DNA of 64,000 bases, from positions 1-64,000 of the forward strand of contig CAYJQC010000013.1 of the NCBI GenBank assembly GCA_964372215.1. The letters are read 5' to 3'. The stretch comes from DAIMFL01 sp964372215. Its GTDB lineage: Bacteria; Pseudomonadota; Alphaproteobacteria; Dongiales; Dongiaceae. The translations under genes and the position numbers were made by a program. This document shows positions 60,298 through 64,000 of this stretch, piece after piece (the first letter of the stretch is position 1; each line of letters opens with the position of its first letter). The notes under the pieces were generated by a model. That model saw nothing but the letters and a program-made list of their open reading frames with translations. It ran no database searches and was not told the origin of the DNA.

Positions 60298-61146
60298 ATG
60301 GCGGCAGGCAGCAATCGGGATCTCTACGCGATCGTCTGGCGCCTGCCGCTCATTGTCTGGCAGCTACTCTTCTTCATCGTACCCCTGGGATTCATGTTCG
60401 TGATGAGCTTCTGGCTCGTCAAGAACTACCGCATGGTTCCCGCCTTCGCGTTCGACAACTGGGCGCGAATGCTGACATGGGGTATTTTCTGGAAGTCCTA
60501 CGGATTCACGCTCGCACTGGCGAGTGCCGCCACAGCGCTCGCGACCATCCTCGCCTTTCCCGCCGCTTATGGCCTGGCCTTCAAGGTCAACGACACCGCG
60601 CGACGATGGGCCATCTTCTTTCTCATCATTCCATTCTTCACGAGCTACTTGGTGCGCGTCTATGCTTGGCAGGTGGTGATTGGCGGCAACGGCATCGTCA
60701 ACGCCGCATTGACGTGGATCGGGCTCGGCCCGCTCGCCATGCTCAACACGCCGGTTGGCACGATCATCGGCTATCTGACCCTCGCTTTTCCGCTGGTCGT
60801 CATTCTGCAGACCATCTCACTCGCCAGCATCGACAAGACGCTTATCGAAGCGGCGCACAACCTCGGTTGTGGCAGGCTCAGGACCGTGTTTTCGGTCATT
60901 ATTCCGGCGGCCAAGGTCGGGCTCATCGTGGCGGCTCTGTTCTGCTTCATCCTATCCTTCGGCGACTTCGTGAGCCCGTACTACCTGGGTGGCTCCAAAC
61001 CGCCGACGCTTTCCATCATGATCGTCGATTCGACGAAGTCCGGCCAGCAGTGGCCGCGCGCGGCTGTGATCTCCGTGCTGATGATCCTCTCTCTTCTGAC
61101 CGTCGCCTTCGCCGCCATCGGAGCGGCCTATAGGAGGCGGGGATGA
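60298..61146 (+). CDS. ABC importer permease (PotB-like)
   Basis: A 282-residue inner-membrane permease with six hydrophobic segments (about residues 15-40, 65-90, 100-120, 150-175, 200-225 and 250-275). The EAA loop is IEAAHNLGCGRLRTVFSVIIPAAK. GGGAG lies seven bases before the ATG at 60298; another ATG is at 60292. Its stop overlaps the start of the second permease by four bases. It forms the translocation pore with the next gene product. Confidence 0.9.
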   Translation: MAAGSNRDLYAIVWRLPLIVWQLLFFIVPLGFMFVMSFWLVKNYRMVPAFAFDNWARMLTWGIFWKSYGFTLALASAATALATILAFPAAYGLAFKVNDTARRWAIFFLIIPFFTSYLVRVYAWQVVIGGNGIVNAALTWIGLGPLAMLNTPVGTIIGYLTLAFPLVVILQTISLASIDKTLIEAAHNLGCGRLRTVFSVIIPAAKVGLIVAALFCFILSFGDFVSPYYLGGSKPPTLSIMIVDSTKSGQQWPRAAVISVLMILSLLTVAFAAIGAAYRRRG

Positions 61147-61946
61147 GCGCGGACCGTTCGATCAAACTCGCGCTCTATGTCTACATCGTACTGGCATTCG
61201 CCTTTATTTTCACACCAATCATCGCGAGCGTCGTCTTTTCCTTCAACTCGGATCGGTTCCCCAGCCTTCCCCTCGGATCGTTCACACTCAAATGGTACGC
61301 GACAGTCTTGGCAAGACCGGAAGTTTGGGAAGCAGCGAGGATGAGTATCGTGGTGGCGCTCTCCTCCGCCGTCCTCTCGACTACCATCGGTTTCTGCACG
61401 GCCTACACCGACTACCGCTTCAACTTCGCTTTCAAGCATGCCTATCTCGCCCTCGCCCTTCTGCCGCCGACGATCCCCTTGATCATCATGGCGCTTGCCA
61501 TGCTGTCGTGGCTCGCCCAGATCGGCCTCTCTGGTCAGATCGTTTCGATCATTATTTCCCACACGGTGTTGGGCGCGCCCTTCGCGATGGCAGTCATCAG
61601 GCTGAGACTGAACGACATGGATGCGAATCTCGAGGCCGCCTCATCGAACCTGGGGGCCTCGGAGTGGCGCAGCATGTGGGAAGTTGTCATTCCGTTCACC
61701 AAGCCGTCCATCATTGCCGCACTCTGTCTTACTGCGGCGGTCTCCTTCGATGAATTCACAGTGGCGTGGTTTGTCTCGGGACTGAACAAGACGATTCCCG
61801 TCGTCGTACTTGAAATCCTGCAAGGAAACGTCGATCCCCAGATCAACGCCATCGGGACATTCGTGTTTGTCATATCGATGGCTCTGATCGTCATTGCCCA
61901 GACGCTCATGATGTCCAAGGGACAGCGGGAGAAGGCCAATCAATGA
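61143..61946 (+). CDS. ABC importer permease (PotC-like)
   Basis: A 267-residue permease with six hydrophobic segments starting at YVYIVLAFAFIFTPIIASVVF. Its EAA loop is LEAASSNLGASEWRSMWEVVIPFTK. FDEFTVAWFVSG near the C-terminus is typical of the PotC side of the pore. It overlaps both neighbours by four bases (ATGA), so it is translationally coupled in the importer operon. Confidence 0.92.
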   Translation: MSADRSIKLALYVYIVLAFAFIFTPIIASVVFSFNSDRFPSLPLGSFTLKWYATVLARPEVWEAARMSIVVALSSAVLSTTIGFCTAYTDYRFNFAFKHAYLALALLPPTIPLIIMALAMLSWLAQIGLSGQIVSIIISHTVLGAPFAMAVIRLRLNDMDANLEAASSNLGASEWRSMWEVVIPFTKPSIIAALCLTAAVSFDEFTVAWFVSGLNKTIPVVVLEILQGNVDPQINAIGTFVFVISMALIVIAQTLMMSKGQREKANQ

Positions 61947-63028
61947 CCACGCCTCTGGTGGTTTTCGACAATGTCGAGAAGCGGTTTTCGGGCTTCGTCG
62001 CGGTCAAGCCGACAAGCTTTGAGATCGCCGCCGGCGAGTTTCTCGCGATTATGGGGCCGTCGGGCTGCGGAAAGACGACGACGCTGCGCATGCTCGCCGG
62101 GCTAGAGGTACCGACTGCTGGCGAAATCCGCTTCGAGGGGCGGGTTATGAACGAGGTCAAGCCGCATGAGCGCGATACGCCCATGGTGTGGCAGTCGCTA
62201 GCCCTGTTTCCCTTCCTCAATGTCAGGGAAAATGTCGAATTCGGTCTGAAGATGCGTGGCATGAACACCGCCAGCCGCAAGAAGAAGGCGCTCGACTGGC
62301 TGGAGCGGCTGGGCATCGGGCCGTTCGCCGAGCGCAATGTCGCAAAGCTCTCGGGCGGCCAGAGGCAGCGCGTTGCGCTCGCCCGGTCGCTGGTGACCGA
62401 ACCGAAGATTCTGTTGCTCGACGAGCCACTCTCGGCGCTCGATGCGCATCTCGTGATCCGCATGCAAAGCGTGCTGACCAAACTACAGAAGGAACTGGGC
62501 ATAACCTTCGTGTACGTCACTCACAGCCAGTCGGAGGCATTCGCGATGGCTGACCGGGTGATCATCATGGCCCAGGGCGAGATCGCGCAAATCGGCAAGG
62601 CCAAGGATATCTACCGCGCGCCGTCCAACAAGTTCGTCGCGGAGTTCGTCGGCCGCAACAATATTTTCGAAGGGAAGGTCAGCAAGGTGGGACCTACCGC
62701 GGTGAGCGTCGAAACGGCTCTCGGTACATTCACGGCTCCGGCATCGGAATCGCGAAAACTCACAAAGGGCGATCTCTTGAGTTTCGTCGTGTCGGCCGAC
62801 CTCGTTCAGCTTTCGGCTGAGCGTCCGGTCACCGACAACGTCGTCGAATGCCAACTCATATCCGAGCAGTTCATGGGCACAACCGTGACCTTGTTCCTCG
62901 AAGCCAAGAACGGCACCGAACTCAAGGTGCAGATCGGGCAAAGAGAGCTTGAGACGATCGACTTCAAGGGCGCGACCACGCTCCACGCCAGCTGGCCCGC
63001 CGCCAGAGCCCACGTGCTGAACTCGTAA
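61943..63028 (+). CDS. ABC importer ATPase (PotA-like)
   Basis: A 361-residue ATPase. Walker A is GPSGCGKTT, the Q-loop region is DTPMVWQSLALFPF, the signature is KLSGGQRQR, Walker B is ILLLDEPLSALD, and the H-loop is VYVTHSQSEA. The C-terminal 120 residues form a TOBE-type regulatory domain (VAEFVGRNNIFEGKVSKVGPT is split over about 230-250). It energises the importer with the two permeases. It ends 54 bases before the convergent flavoprotein gene; no clear terminator is seen. Confidence 0.93.
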   Translation: MTTPLVVFDNVEKRFSGFVAVKPTSFEIAAGEFLAIMGPSGCGKTTTLRMLAGLEVPTAGEIRFEGRVMNEVKPHERDTPMVWQSLALFPFLNVRENVEFGLKMRGMNTASRKKKALDWLERLGIGPFAERNVAKLSGGQRQRVALARSLVTEPKILLLDEPLSALDAHLVIRMQSVLTKLQKELGITFVYVTHSQSEAFAMADRVIIMAQGEIAQIGKAKDIYRAPSNKFVAEFVGRNNIFEGKVSKVGPTAVSVETALGTFTAPASESRKLTKGDLLSFVVSADLVQLSAERPVTDNVVECQLISEQFMGTTVTLFLEAKNGTELKVQIGQRELETIDFKGATTLHASWPAARAHVLNS

Positions 63029-63082
63029 GACTGCAATCTGACTGAACGCACCCAGGGCAGTTCGCTGCGGCGTCGTCAAGCG

Positions 63083-64000
63083 CTAGCCGGTAGCTCCCGC
63101 CAGCGGCAGCTCGCGGCGGAACGGCACCTCGGCCCGACAGAGATCGTCGGCCGGCGCGTCCATCTCCCGCGCAGCGCGATGGCCGCCATAGACCGCCGCG
63201 GCGATGGTCGAGGGCGCATGGGCATCGCCGATCGCCGTCACGCCGGTGATGCCCGCGGCGGCGAGCGCCGCTTCGTCGCGTTTCAGATCGAGATACAGCG
63301 CCTCGTTCGGCAGCCGGCCGGACAGGGTCACGACCGCGCCGCAAGAATGTGTCGTTGACGCTCCGCCATAGACGCAGGCCAGCTCGACGTGGTCGCCGCG
63401 GAACGCCGTCACGGTCTTCTTCGTCAGCATCGTCACGCCGATTTCGATCAGCCGCTTCTGGATGCGCTCCATCTCCAGCATGTTCTCGGTCCAGGGCGAG
63501 ACCACGGCGGCGGGCGTGACGATGGCGACCTCCCGCCCGTCGCGCCGCAGCTTCTCGGCGATCACGCCGCCGAGATAGTAGTAATCGTCGTCATAGACCA
63601 CGACCGGCCCGTCCGGCGGCAGGCGGCCCGCCATGATGTCGTCGGGGGTGAACACGCCCGGCCCGTCGAAGCCCGGGACCGGCCAGAACAGCGCGCGCCC
63701 GACCCCGTCGCGCCGCCAAGTGGCGCCGGTCGCCAGGATCACCCGCGGAAAGCCGAACTCGCGCACCTGCGCCGCGTCGAGCCGGCTGTCGAGGTAGATC
63801 GACACGTTGGGCAGCTTCGAGAGCTGCTGGACCCGGTGGTCGCGCACCCGGATCCATTCGGCGAGGCCGGGCAGCTTCGCCTCCAGCGCAACACGGCCGC
63901 CGAGCTCGGTGCCGGCCTCCGCCAGGTGCACCTCATAGCCGCGCGCGCCCAGTGCCCGCGCCGCCTCCAGCCCCGCCGGCCCGGCGCCGACCACCAGCAC
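63083..64000 (-). CDS. C-terminal part of a trimethylamine-dehydrogenase/DgcA-like flavoprotein (truncated by window)
   Basis: The last 305 residues of a longer protein whose N-terminal old-yellow-enzyme-like barrel lies beyond the window; the frame is still open at 64000. The visible part is the FAD/NAD-type domain with VVGAGPAGLEAARALGARG, AVVTLSGRLPNEALYLDLK and TAIGDAHAPSTIAAAVYGGHRAAREMD, the last closely resembling trimethylamine dehydrogenase. Relatives demethylate trimethylamine, dimethylglycine or proline betaine. Placed next to the creatine module and the Rieske/amine-oxidase genes, it fits methylated-amine catabolism. GC content returns to the high background level here. Confidence 0.82.
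   Translation of the reverse strand: MLVVGAGPAGLEAARALGARGYEVHLAEAGTELGGRVALEAKLPGLAEWIRVRDHRVQQLSKLPNVSIYLDSRLDAAQVREFGFPRVILATGATWRRDGVGRALFWPVPGFDGPGVFTPDDIMAGRLPPDGPVVVYDDDYYYLGGVIAEKLRRDGREVAIVTPAAVVSPWTENMLEMERIQKRLIEIGVTMLTKKTVTAFRGDHVELACVYGGASTTHSCGAVVTLSGRLPNEALYLDLKRDEAALAAAGITGVTAIGDAHAPSTIAAAVYGGHRAAREMDAPADDLCRAEVPFRRELPLAGATG

Overview
The window is high-GC DNA from an alphaproteobacterium, probably a Rhodospirillales-like lineage. The evidence is indirect: a consensus CtrA box, GANTC-rich palindromic repeats, a ChvG/ChvI-like two-component system, TRAP and Pot-type transporters, and a sphingolipid locus syntenic with that of Caulobacter. No rRNA, phage, transposase or CRISPR was seen. 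TTG and GTG starts with good ribosome sites are frequent.

Layout. (1) 0-8.7 kb is a surface-molecule tailoring region: a 2OG-Fe(II) oxygenase, an operon SGNH hydrolase / SxtJ-like / DUF5989 / NodU-type carbamoyltransferase, a second divergent SGNH hydrolase, a methyltransferase and an MsbA-type ABC exporter. (2) 8.8-24.7 kb is a large bacterial ceramide/phosphosphingolipid locus. The order acyl ligase, ceramide reductase, ACP, Spt, then (opposite strand) nucleotidyltransferase-like protein, lipid kinase and CDP-alcohol phosphotransferase matches, as I recall it, the C. crescentus spt region. It is extended by a metallophosphoesterase, a HIT protein, an LptF/LptG-like permease pair, a second CDP-alcohol phosphotransferase, a fatty-acid-hydroxylase-family protein, a GNAT-type candidate ceramide synthase and a MobA-like nucleotidyltransferase. 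Together they could make, phosphorylate, decorate and export an anionic sphingolipid. (3) 24.8-32.6 kb holds a short MgtE, a sugar-phosphate-type nucleotidyltransferase, tRNA-Asn(GTT), a b561-type cytochrome, a diguanylate cyclase, an orphan Pot-like binding protein and a pentapeptide-repeat protein behind a CtrA box. (4) 32.6-39.5 kb holds a class II aldolase and a TRAP transporter/amidase operon with a 55-residue membrane protein, bracketed by two copies of a palindromic element. (5) 39.5-43.1 kb is a lipoprotein / response regulator / histidine kinase operon. (6) 43.3-48.3 kb is an acyl-CoA catabolic operon. (7) 48.5-55.8 kb holds a second orphan Pot-like binding protein, then a TetR regulator, Rieske oxygenase, acyl-CoA dehydrogenase, MFS permease and FAD amine oxidase, probably for methylated-amine or betaine catabolism. 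(8) 55.9-63.0 kb is a visibly less GC-rich creatinine/creatine module: creatinase, creatininase, LysR regulator and a complete Pot-type ABC importer. It ends against a truncated trimethylamine-dehydrogenase-like flavoprotein at the window edge.

The most interesting part is the sphingolipid locus. It carries a plausible dedicated export system (LptF/LptG paralogs) and a doubled head-group branch (two CDP-alcohol phosphotransferases with N-terminal extensions plus free-standing nucleotidyltransferases).
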